Shown here in pieces: positions 8,867 to 18,848 of a DNA stretch of 28,858 nucleotides. The stretch is taken from NCBI GenBank assembly GCA_003427395.1, contig BFEA01000409.1, forward strand, positions 1,124,302 through 1,153,159. Direction: 5' to 3'. This DNA comes from Chara braunii (Eukaryota; Streptophyta; Charophyceae; Charales; Characeae). The notes under the pieces are model-generated. The model was given only the letters and a program-made list of their open reading frames with translations. It made no database searches and was not told the DNA's origin. Position numbers and translations under genes: made by a program. Position 1 is the first letter of the stretch, and every line of letters begins with the position of its first letter.

Positions 8867-11567
8867 ATGTCGGGAGGCGGAGGCGCCGTTCCGAGAAAGG
8901 CCCAAACGCTCGACGATCTTGTCGAGGTCCTCGACAAGCGTGAGAGGGCGCCGAACAATGTTCCGAAAGTTGATACGTTCCATTTCAAAGGGGAACGGGT
9001 CTCCGATTGGCTGGATTTGGCTAAGCAGGCGCTGGTGGGACTGTCGGATGTAGTAAAGTTTCAGCGGATTCTGAGGTACGTCCTTCATGGACACCATCAG
9101 GAAGTGAGCAAGGTTGTGGATGCCGCCAATGGCAGTTGGGCAAGGTTCAAGGATGGTATGCAGAGGAAGTACAGGCTGGGAGATGGCCTGTTGACTACGG
9201 CCGATTTGGAGGCTATGAACAAAGATGACTTTACCACGATTGGGGTGTTCGAGCAGGAGTTCAAGAAGAAGGCGAGGAAGGTGCATGGGATTGTCGAAGA
9301 AGCACAATGCGCTATCTTTTTGGGTTTGCTCACTGCCTCAGAAGCTTCGGAGTTGACGAGCCATGGAAATAGAAGTGCGAAGCTCACCTTGGCTACTATC
9401 GACAAGGGAGTGAAGGATGGAAGCTTGGACCAGGTGGAACAACACCAGATGCGTCTGCAAAGGCGGAAGAGGAAGGAAAGGGACGCCACCGCATCTGGGA
9501 CACCGGGGGTAAAGAGAATGGTCACGGACGTGCTGGCATAGTTAGGTTATGGCAACAAAGCTGAGGTGCAGAAAAAGGTGGTGACCGTGGTCCAAGGTCG
9601 GGTGTCAGGGGTGGTGGATGAGGAGGCCACGCACGAGGACTACGGAGGGGAGGAAACGGGCTCCCAGACCCTTACCAAGGCTCAACGCAAACAGCGCAAC
9701 CTATTGATGGGCGGACAAGGCTCTGGAAAGGGGCAGGCTCCACAAACAGTTGTGGCGCCCCCGACCGCCGCCGCAAGTATGCCTATGATAGCGGGGCCCT
9801 CGCGGATGGGGCCACCGGCGGCATATGCGCAGTAGATGCCCTATTTCCCGATGGCGCCTTGGCCCCCGTATAATTAATGTAACTCATGGGGAGGGGGCCA
9901 AGTTCCCCCATGACCGATGGTCCCCTATTCAGGCCCGCCGGCGAGTGAGGGGCCGCCAAGCTTTCCAGCGGCCCAGGGTCAATTCGTGGTCCCACCTCCG
10001 CCCTCGCAGCAGGTGTCGCAGGCTAGCGTGGCCAGAGGAGGGAACCAAGGGCAAGGCGGGCAGGGTAATGGTGGCCGAGGCCAAGGAGGTCGAGGAGGCG
10101 GTGGCCGAGGCCAAGGAAAGAATGGTGGAGGTTACGGCGGTGGATGGAATGGCCAAGGGGGCCAGGACCAAGGAGGCCAAGGAGGCCAGGACCATGGGGG
10201 TCAAGGGTACGGAAAGCCCCGCTTCGATTGGAGGAATGCCATCTGTCGTCATTGTGGCTATCAGAGCCACACTATAGGGTTCTGCCAAGGGCGGCGGGAC
10301 GACGAGGCCTCCGGGTTGATCTCCACCAACATGGATGGGGATATATACGATAAATTTGGAAAGTATATTGACCCAAAGACTCCAGGCGGAGTAAGGCAAG
10401 AGGCCCAGAGGCGGGCGGCGGCAGGGCCAGCACCCCCAGCGATGTTCAGAATGTGGCAGGAAAGAGAAGACCCAGCCGTAAGGGTCGAGGAAATTATGGG
10501 AGACAGCGAGGAAGTGACTCAGCGGCTAAAGGCAGGAACCGTACAGGAGGAACCAATAGTCGTCGAGTCAGATGACGAGGAGTTGGGAGAAGAAAGAGAA
10601 TCGACCGTAACCATCTTGGAGAAGATGGAGGACTTGCTGGGGAAACCGGGTAGGTAGCAGCAGAAGCTACAGGGTTTGTGTGACGAGACCCGAGAGTGGG
10701 AGGCCAACCTCCCCGGAGTCTTCCTTTATGAGTCTGGGCCCGAATCATCGTCGGGGCAGCAGGGGTACCCAAGGGTTGCGACTGTGGGGTCGGGCCCTAG
10801 GTCGGGCATGACCTACAGGCCCCCCACGTCGCATGGAAGAGTGCCACAGGCAGCGTGGACCAGGAGCGAGAACAAGGCTGGAACCAGTCAAGAGCCTAGC
10901 CAGGCGCCTAGTCAGGCACCCCCTCGAAAGGAGCCTGAGCCCAGGCGCAGGAAAGAGGTAGTGGAAGTCCCGGAAGAGGGAGAGGAGGATGACGACGAGG
11001 AGGATGAGAGGCTCTAGCAAGAGGAGGACCAGCGGGCGGAGCTAAGGGCTAAGAAGAGAGGGGCTCAGGAGGAAGTTGAGCCTAGCCTGCCTGACAGCGT
11101 ACCTAAGAGGAAGAAGTACGCAGTTCGGCTGGAAGAGGGTTTCGATGTGGAGCGGATGGTAGATAGGCTCCTGGAAGGTCATGATGACCTGATGAACTTA
11201 AAGGATATCATAGCATCAGCACCAAGGCTCCGTGATGGGCTGAAGGGGTGGCTCTCGCGAAGGTTGGTACCCAATGTCCATCAGAGTACGATCCTGACAA
11301 GGGAGGTAGAATGGATTGCCGCAGGGACAAGGATGGACTGGAAGTGTGTGGCATGTGGCCACGTGGATTTGGTGGTAAAAAACCAGAAATGTAGCGGGAT
11401 GATGGATACGGGCGCGGAGATGAACATCATTAGGGAGAGGTAAGCAATGCTGTTGGGAATGGAGATTCACCGTTCAGACCATGATATGCTACATGGTGCC
11501 AACTGCAAGGCGGCCTTTTGTGGCACGGCGTCCAATGTGATTATAGAGATTAGGAAGGTACGAGCGA
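8867..11567 (+). pseudogene. gag-pro: gag-pro polyprotein remnant of E1, one frame with seven stops
   Basis: A single reading frame begins with ATG at 8867 (context gccaagATGtcg) and runs without any indel to the LTR2 edge. Codons 1 to about 150 are a Ty3-type capsid-like region: an FKGERVSDWL motif near residue 39 and a W..F...M..KY..GDG motif near residue 90. A KAQRK...GGQGSGKGQ basic segment follows near 9670-9740, then a Pro-rich tract, a long Gly/Gln/Arg (RGG-like) tract at 10030-10215 and a CCHC zinc knuckle at 10244-10285 (C-X2-C-X4-H-X4-C). After an acidic linker the retropepsin begins (see separate entry). The frame is broken by TAG at 9539, 9833, 10655 and 11015, TAA at 9875 and 11441, and TGA at 9911. 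Each stop is one transition away from a Gln, Arg or Trp codon. Gag would form the cytoplasmic particle and the knuckle would bind genomic RNA. No reverse transcriptase, RNase H or integrase follows, because LTR2 interrupts. Confidence 0.85.
11018..11567 (+). pseudogene. Retropepsin (aspartic protease) domain of E1, 5' part only
   Basis: This is the downstream part of the gag-pro frame. An acidic and basic linker leads to a helical-looking segment (about 11130-11280) and then to the catalytic motif MDTGAEMNII, with the active-site Asp codon at 11405-11407. A short stretch with two cysteines (VACGHVDLVV) precedes it. An in-frame TAA at 11441 follows the motif, and protease-like sequence resumes to 11567 (GMEIHRSDHDMLHGANCKA and a little more). 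The domain then stops at the first base of LTR2, before the flap and the conserved C-terminal Gly of the fold. The rest of the protease and all of pol should therefore be displaced beyond the inserted DNA. Confidence 0.8.
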
Positions 11568-13633
11568 TGTCGGCGCGAATACCCTTACAAGGGTATCCGC
11601 CCTGGTTTTTGCAAATGACAGAAAATAAGTTTGAAAGTTTGAGTATACCGCGCGAGTCGCGGCAGTCTCAGTTGTTTATGCGACCGATGGTTGACTAGAG
11701 TAGAGAGTGTGTGGGCACGCGGATTTTTGAGGCGCGCGTGATCTTCTTAATTGTTGATGACTGAAGAGTCGGCGTGAACGCCGACCAGAACTTTTTTCTG
11801 CTCATTAAATAGGGATTAAAGAGATTTTTTCTCATGATGGGTGTGCTTACCGGTGACTTGTGCGTACGTGCGGAGAACGGCATCGACAACGGGGAGACTT
11901 TGAAGTGTTTTCAGTAGACCCGCGCGTCGAGCAATATTGGTCTATTTAGGCGTTTGTCAAAGCCAAACCCAGATTTGGGCCTGACACTGTTGGTTACAGC
12001 GTCAGAGTTTTATTAGAGAGATTCAAGGATCGAGACTGAGCACCGATGACGCGAGGGTATCAGAGCAGCGCGAAGGGGCCGAGGGGTTGAGGGCCCGATG
12101 GGGCTATCCCCCTTGTGTTTGCTGGAGGTGGCGTTGGAACGCTACTAGCGGTTCCTTTTTCCTAAGTTCGACGTATTCTGACGATTAAAAATTTTTCTAA
12201 GTGTTTATCGTCGTTATCTTTATGCTCCGGCGCCCCTTGATGTAGACGCAACGTTGGATTTAGAGGCCACCACTGCGGTCGGGGGTCTCGAGTGCGCACC
12301 TCCCTTTGGCGAGCCCGTCCGGGTTCCGGCGTGTCGCGGGTTGGCGGAATTCCCCTGCCCCGCCCGTCTTGAGAGACGGACCGAAGAGGTCAAACGGGTG
12401 AAGAATGGTGAGGTCCGTAGTCGCGACCTCTCTCGCTTTCTACTTGGAGGGCATCAATAGTCTAAAATGGAAGGGAATTGAAGAAGACATTCCGAATGGG
12501 ACTGTGGGGCGGCGGCCAGTGCGTGGCGAGGTTTGCCGCGGGTGCACTGTCCGCCAACCGAGAATCTGTTAAGAAAGGTGAGTGTGAGTATGCTTATGTG
12601 GCCCGGTGGACCGCATGGGTTCATAAGACACCACGCGGAAGCCGCAAGTGGTCGGCTGACTTACGCGGGACTCCTCTTCACTTCGGTCTCCAAAGTTCTC
12701 ANTGAAATTTTTGCTACTACTACCAAGATCCGCGTTAAGACCCGCCTCACCGAGGCTTATGTTGTGAGTCCCGCAGCAGGCCCGCGCTCTTTGTGTCGCA
12801 GTCTAATGTGAGAATGCCCATTGGTGGCCAAAAGGGAGGCCAAACCGGCCAGAGAAGAGCGGGACAGCGGGGTCTCCCTGCGTTACTGCTGCAATCGGCC
12901 CGTCGGGACTTGGGTATAGGGCCGGAATGCTATTGAACCGGAAAGGAGTCGGTTGCCTCCAGGGATTCCCTCAGGCTACCGAGCGTTGTCGGGAGGAGCG
13001 CTGTCTGGTCACCTCCGAGAATTCCCTCAGGGTAGTCACGGCTGCTGGGAACTAAGATGAGCCAACAGGTAGAGAGAATGCACTGGCGGAGCAGCGAGCG
13101 CAACGATAGGAAGGAAGCCTAGAATGAATCTGGACGATAGGTTGTGGCAAATACAGATACGATAAGGTCGGAGATGGTAGGGAAGCCAGGCAGGGCGCAG
13201 TCGGCCAGAGCTAGGGGAGAGAAAAGAACGGTAAGGCGGAAGGATGGCCGGCGGACAAAGCGGGTAAGGCAGGTGGCTGCAGACGAGGGGAGCCGGTAAC
13301 ACCAACAGAGGAAAGCGGAGGGCCGAACACAACACCAGATGGGAAGAACGGGGCGAAATGAACCCGGGCGCTAATTCGCGTCGGGTGCACTCACCGCATG
13401 GAGAAATGGTAATGGGCGGGGCGATGGGTTGGGCGCAGCCAGATGGCCATAGTTAGCTCGATCCACATCAGAATCGATCAAGAAAAGGTGGGAAATGGGG
13501 GAATTAGGACATGGTGAATTCGATGGTAGAGTTAGAATGGTAGGGGGACTAGTGTAGGAGGGGGAGAGAGAGAAATGGAGTGCGCTGGAGATGGTGGGAG
13601 AAGGAGTGACGGGGGTGGAGAAGCGAGATCTCC

Positions 13634-14013
13634 CTGGATTCCTGATGAAATCGAGTGGAAAAAGATAGTAGACGCAGGTTTTAGGCCGGCGCGAATATGA
13701 TTCTGCAGTTAGTCTTAGCAGAAAGATGGTAGGTTAGAAGTTCGTACAAAAACAGGTTGCGCGAAGCTATGGAGGAGAGGTGAATGAAGAAAGCGGGAAA
13801 ATCGAGATAATGCTCGATTCTTGATGGAATCGAGCAGGATAAAGGTTGGGATAGGAGTTTTGGGTGGGGCGATTTCAATGGAGTCGTTTGCTTCGGAGTT
13901 AGTGAAGTAGAATAAGAGTTAGTAAAAAAAGTGTTTGCGCGGGGCTATGGTGGAAAAAGGGTGGAGAGTGAGGTATTTGTATCTCGCTCGTGTCTGAGTG
14001 AAATCGAGCGAGA
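13634..14013 (+). repeat. TGATGGAA-loop hairpin repeat in LTR2, three units
   Basis: Three diverged tandem units of about 170-180 bp each carry a hairpin near a GAAATCGAG or GGAATCGAG word. Unit 1 (13634-13655) pairs CTgGATT with AATCgAG. Unit 2 (13812-13835) pairs GCTCGATTC with GAATCGAGC, a perfect 9-bp stem. Unit 3 (13982-14013) pairs TCTCGCTCG with CGAGCGAGA, also 9 bp. The loops are related (CTGATGA, TTGATG, GTCTGAGTGAAAT), while the arms differ between units and remain complementary. Shared surroundings include GCTATGGTGGA or GCTATGGAGGA before the hairpins of units 2 and 3. Confidence 0.65.
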
Positions 14014-14161
14014 GAAGCTTAGTTTTAGAGGTTCTAGCGCGCCGCGAATCTAGGTCGTGCCCATCATTCTAGTGGGGAAAGATTCGAGTATAGGTGATAA
14101 TTTTTTACGTGGTATCGAACCGAGGTTGCGCCCCAGTGAAAAGGGGGACTTGGAATAAGCG

Positions 14162-14194
14162 ATGTATCTTTTCGCATTTAAGCGGAAGATACAT
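14162..14194 (+). other. 33-nt conserved hairpin, LTR2 copy
   Basis: ATGTATCTTTTCGC pairs with GCGGAAGATACAT around a six- to seven-base AT-rich loop. The LTR1 copy is at 2694-2726 and the LTR3 copy at 27963-27995. In LTR3 a C-to-T change in the 5' arm still allows a G-T (G-U) pair. Confidence 0.65.
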
Positions 14195-14711
14195 TTAGGT
14201 CGTGCCCATCATTCTAGCAGTCGAACGGGCGGAAGATCCGTCGTGGGGTTGAAGACGTACCTGTCGGCTTGCTCGTCGCTCATCCCATCCCTGTTGGGCA
14301 CTGTGACGCTAGCCCAATAGTGGGAGTGCAGGGGGCTCAGTGCTTGGTGGTCGTTGGGCAGGTTAAGTGAAGCCGCCCACCGCCCGTAGTTATTGGCCGG
14401 CTCGTTGTCCGCCCTTGAAGGAAGGCAACGCTTTTATCTCCTTTGAGCGTCTACCTGGCGGACGTCGATTCCTACGGGTACTCCAATGACGAAGGGAGAG
14501 TGAGGATCGATGAGGGGAGAACGGGCTTACCTGATCAAGCTGGCTTAGGTTTACGACAACGCAGCCCCACCGAGGAGTGCATAACAAGCGGCAGGGGCTG
14601 GAAGCTTGGTTGTTGGCTAGCGCCCCGCTCGTCAGAACGGAGAGGACTGGAAGTTGGGGGCTTACCTGTTAAACGGTGCGCACGTACACCGAGTGCCGGC
14701 AGGTAGAGGTG

Positions 14712-14825
14712 GAGGCGGATGAAAGCCGAACTGCGGTCGCTGAGCCGTTGGGCTGCCGAACAGCGAGTTGTCGAGCTGCTGGGCTGCTGAACTGCAGTTT
14801 GCTGAGCTGCTGTTGGTGAGCCGTC
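14712..14825 (+). repeat. 30-bp minisatellite in LTR2, about three units
   Basis: Units of about 30 bp of the form GCCGAACTGCGGTCGCTGAG followed by CCGYTGGGCT repeat with substitutions. LTR3 has four units at the same place (28505-28635), so copy number has changed since the two LTRs separated. The open frames across this region come from the 30-bp (ten-codon) periodicity. Confidence 0.75.
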
Positions 14826-15839
14826 GACTTACAGGAGTGTTGCCAGCATGACTGTGCAAGCGGCCGTTCGCTGTTTCCTGCCGCTGAAGACCACCGTTGC
14901 GACTGTTGCCGTGCATTCCGGGTGTTGTGATGTCCGGTGTTGTGCTACTGCTGTGTGAGCCGGAGGTTGCGTCAACTATGCTCTTGTCTGCAGCGGTTGT
15001 GTGCTTGCTAGGAGTTGTTGTGGTTGTTGGACGACACTTTGNTAAACGCGTTGCGCCTACCGCAGGAGTGACTGCTGTGTGTGCAGGCTGCTATACCAGT
15101 CCTTTGTCCACTCTGGGGTTTTTTTCTTAGGTGCTCAGCGGTGTGTAGGGCGACTGCTCAGATAGGGTATGGAGGGGGGTGGTTAGGCTGCAAGGAAGGT
15201 TGCCACTGCGGCTTGGAGGAGTAAATGTGAAGGGGGGGGGGGGGTATTGCTACGATTTGGGAGTCTGTCAGGACAACCTGGTTCAACAGTTTGACTTCGA
15301 AAGTTGACCGACAGTTATGTTGGCCGCCATCGCGGGGCCCTCAGGCGCACGAAGTTTACAAGACCCTCTCCCGCGAGTTTGAGAGCACCCCTCTTGGATC
15401 TNAGAGTCTCAAATCCATCTTCTTCTACCCCTCTTACTCTAAGTCTGGTCCATTGGTCCTGAGAGGAAGGCGGCAGGCGGGATTGCAACCCGTAATCCGT
15501 GCCAAGGCCTCTGTGGGAGGTTCGCCCCACCGATNGNGGGAGCTCTGCCGAGACTCGGGAGGAGTTCTGGAGGCAGGGAATTGAAAGGTAATTGTTGNCT
15601 NCCCCTCTATAAACCCANNTATAACCCCTATCTATACATCTTTCTATAGTTGGTTGAGTGTGTTGTATATACCCCTACTTTGACTTTAGTTTGACTTTCA
15701 GGACATAAGTCAGACTAAGTAAAGGAATGCCTTTGCAATCTCAGTTTCAATTTTGTCGACTGCCTGAAGGCAGATTGTGAACAAAAAGGGAATTGCATCA
15801 GGGGGAAGGTTGGGAGAAAGGTGGTTTTGTTTGTGATTA

Positions 15840-16710
15840 GAAGGGTCTTATAGGGTCAGGCATTGTTCCATAAGATTGGATGGCAGACTGCTGTGTTTTA
15901 TTTTTCAAATTGCGTTGAGAATTAGACCAAGTTCCATAAGATTGGATGGTCTGATTGCTTTGATTTGCAAGGGTTTGACTTTGGTTAACTTTCAGGAGCC
16001 AAGCATATTCCATAAGATTGGATTGCTTGGTAGCCTTGTTTAATTGGGGTTTACTCTGTTTCATTAGTTTCTGAGCGAGGAGGTCTGAGCAAGTTCAATA
16101 AGATTAGATGGCTCAGCCTCTTCCTGTTTTTGTTCTGAGGGAGTAACTTTGGCTTGGGGCGAGGCTTTTTCTAATAAGATTGGATGNCCTTAGACTCATG
16201 CCACGCACAACTGAATAGAGAGAAACAAACCTGGCAGAGGACCAGATATATTCCATAAGACAGGATGGTCTGGCCNAACNCCTCGCACATGCTGGAACNC
16301 AAAGGTTATAACTTGGCTNTATTTTTATTACTATCTTACTTAAGAACAGGNTNGTCAGGCAAGGGTTCCATAAGATTGGATGGTNTGACTATAGNTNACC
16401 ATAAAATTTAAAGAGAGTATGACTANGAGTATAANTNAAGGTAACCTTGGGCAGACTGAGCTTTGTTTCTAAGATGANTGNCNCAGTCTTACNCCCAGTT
16501 TTGAACACTAAGTTTAGATATATATATATATAANTTGGATATTAAACAGTTCAGGGCGACTAAGCATTGTTTCTAAGATGAAGGGCTTAGTCATGTGCCC
16601 AAGGGAAGAGAAAAGCAGTTGTGCAACCTGTTCGTGTATACTCAATGGCTGAGTCAAGCATGTTCCATAAGATTGGATGNCCTGANTTTACGCCTTATNT
16701 AAGNTGGATA
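15840..16710 (+). repeat. ATAAG-loop hairpin array in LTR2
   Basis: About ten hairpins share a loop close to TTCCATAAGATTGGATGG while the flanking arms vary but stay complementary. Clear ones are AATTAGACCA/TGGTCTGATT (15920-15956, one T-G pair), CCAAGC/GCTTGG (15999-16030), CTGAGC/GCTCAG (16085-16116), CCAGA/TCTGG (16242-16273), GTCA/TGAC (16354-16389), AGACTGAG/CNCAGTCT (16453-16489) and GACTAAGC/GCTTAGTC (16558-16592). Weaker ones lie at 15858-15890, 16150-16195 and 16652-16690. Inside the loop TCCA and TGGA can form a second short stem around TAAGAT. Homologous positions in LTR1 have different arms that also pair. Confidence 0.85.
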
Positions 16711-16984
16711 TAAGGGGATAAAGCATCGAAANATCATGAACTATTGTTTGTTCATGTATACTTTGGGATGGCGAGAGTACTTACCTTTGTGGTTTGNCCT
16801 GCATGTGACTGAGTGAGGCTACTACTTGNTCTGAGTTTCAGTTTGGCNGGTAGTTGCTTTAGAGGCTCGCCACGTGCTAGAGCGATAGGAGTTAGCTTCC
16901 ATTTCTGCATTTTCTTAGCTAAGTTTTTTTACTTAGATCAATTCTTGCATTTTCTCGGGTCTTTTGTTATACTTGACTTTGTAT

Positions 16985-17278
16985 AAATTTTGGTAAGCTA
17001 CTTTCNCTACGGGAAGCGCTGCCGAAATTTCTACAAATCCAAGGAGTTAGTCAATTCTTGGCTTTTCAAAAACTCAACTTGTCTAAAGTTCATATATGGC
17101 TTAGTAAAAATTTGGGAAGTCGCATTTTCTAAAGGGAGTGATGCCCAAATTTTTGCTAATTCAGGGAAATGGACAAAATTGGACTTTAAAAAGTCAACGA
17201 CTATTTCTGCTTTCATATTCGGGCTGATATAAATTTTAAAAAGACACTTTTTCCTACGGGAAGCGCTGCCAAAATTTT
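16985..17278 (+). repeat. Three-unit AAATTT-stem hairpin repeat in LTR2
   Basis: Three units of about 120 bp carry hairpins at 16985-17030 (AAATTTTGG/CCGAAATTT), 17106-17154 (AAAAATTTGGG/GCCCAAATTTTT, with 11 bp paired) and 17231-17278 (AAATTTT/AAAATTTT). Inner stems such as TTCC/GGGAA vary from unit to unit. Between the hairpins the units share a CAAATCCAAGGAGTTAG or CTAATTCAGGGA-like word and a GGACTTT or GGCTTTT word. LTR1 carries the same trio. Confidence 0.75.
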
Positions 17279-17950
17279 CTTAGTTTAAAGGAGATAGATT
17301 ATATTTTGACATGTGACGATTCTGGCGATCCACTTTGTATAGGGGAGATTATGTCAGGGTCTACCTTTGCTTTGGGCACTACTTAAAGGTAGATTCAGGC
17401 TTAGTCAATTAGAAGAATCTTGGAAGAGAATGTGTTATGGAGTTGTATTCTCCATATGCTTATGATTTTAGTCTGGGGATTGGTCTGTCTNGTGTTACAG
17501 GTCTTCTCGATTGATTGATTCNNGATTTTGACTAGATTCAGCTTGATCCCCCGATGATCATTTTCTGTTATCACNGATAACATGTCGGTTGCCNATTCGT
17601 CGGTTCGCGATTCAACTCCAATCCACTCTTGTCACTCAACCTAAACGCTTTAGCCCGNTGATTTGAATTGTTTCATTGTNTTTTCATNCGGACTTTATTG
17701 AATGNCCATTTAACAAACGTACTGAGTATTTATTTTGGGGAGTTGCACAAGAGTGAGGTTTGTATGGNTAAAGCAAGGGGTATGAGCATAGAGAATGGTT
17801 GAAGTGACCCCGTGTAGTGCGTGNANTTTTNTTGGGTCTTTGATGTGATTGCAGGTATGGTTGTGGTTCGGACTCTGGATGTGACTGTCTGCAATTACAT
17901 ACATATATGGCTGAGAGGAGTCCCACTGTGACTGTGAGAAGCGATCGTCC

Positions 17951-17960
17951 TATATAAATA
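17951..17960 (+). promoter_or_regulatory. Candidate TATA box of LTR2
   Basis: TATATAAATA fits the plant TATA consensus and lies about 1.07 kb before the LTR2 end, upstream of the conserved splice donor at 18843. If real, transcription would start near 17985, making U3 about 6.4 kb and R-U5 about 1.05 kb. In the 3' LTR the hairpin arrays would then lie in the 3' untranslated part of the genomic RNA only if polyadenylation occurs in R. Confidence 0.4.
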
Positions 17961-18840
17961 AGCCTTATGTATATATTTGTATGTGCCTTGGGTATGCGCG
18001 CGGCTTACTGTGATCGTTTGCAAGGGTTAACCAGATTATGGCTTGAGAGGAAAGGGGGATCCCCTTTTATCCTTTGCTTCTTAGAGATTTTTATAGTCGG
18101 ACGTTGGTCCTGGGCCGGGATTCAAGGTTCTTGTCCAAGACATCCCAAGCCCTGGACTCTGTAGGGAGTAATCTGCCCCCGTGCAGAGCCTATTTGCCTT
18201 GCGTACCGAGACGCTCAGACCAAAGGCCGGAGGTTTCGCGGCGGCTGCACGACTATTCCTTTAGTCACGCAATGTCGTGCGGGATTAGACCCTCACAACA
18301 CTTCGAGTCTGACACTTAAGTGTCATAAGTGGTACTCGGATCCATGAAGGACCGCTTGATTATGGGCACTACATAGTACGTCATCATTGCGACTGCTTGC
18401 GTACGTTCGCATTGCGAGTCGATATGAGATAGCCCTGCGTCCGCGCGGTTTCATATTGAGTCTCGCGCGTGACGCCTATCTGACGCATCGGAGAGTTATG
18501 GGATGGCTATTGAAGGGACTAGGACTGTTGTCGCGTTGTTTGATGTGTGTGTGTGTGTTTTTTTTTTTTGTTTGTTCGTAAAGTGATGTGCGCGTGGTGT
18601 GTGGGATGCGTCCTAATCGACCGACGACGAGTCGCGCTTGGGACCTCAGCCCCCCAAGATGTCGGCTCGCGTGCGGGCCCGATAGGTGTACTACCCCGCG
18701 TACCCCCTATGCTACAACGAACGAGAAACGCCCTCGGTTGGTCCACCTCTACGATTGCAACAGATTAGCTTTTGTACTGTGGACTGGTAGCTTGGCGGGG
18801 ATACGCCCACCGAAGGGAGGTGACAGCTCCCGTAAGGTGG

Positions 18841-18848
18841 AGGTAAGT
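18841..18848 (+). promoter_or_regulatory. Conserved 5' splice donor in LTR2
   Basis: AG|GTAAGT with the cut before 18843 is identical to the donor at 8285 in LTR1, within a block highly similar between the two LTRs. A matching acceptor upstream of gag2 was not identified with confidence. Confidence 0.4.

Noticed and set aside
12053-12064. GGTATCAGAGC (also at 25873-25884), like a tRNA-iMet primer site
   Set aside because: An 11-base match, but no LTR end precedes it, LTR similarity continues for 7 kb beyond it, and LTR1 lacks it. The tRNA-Asp sites after GACA fit better. Kept in mind as the main alternative for the LTR boundary.
14443-14706. Minus-strand splice-donor-like words and open frames around 14240-14930 and 28081-28733
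   Set aside because: No coherent exon chain or protein motif; the frames arise from the 30-bp minisatellite and GC-rich sequence.
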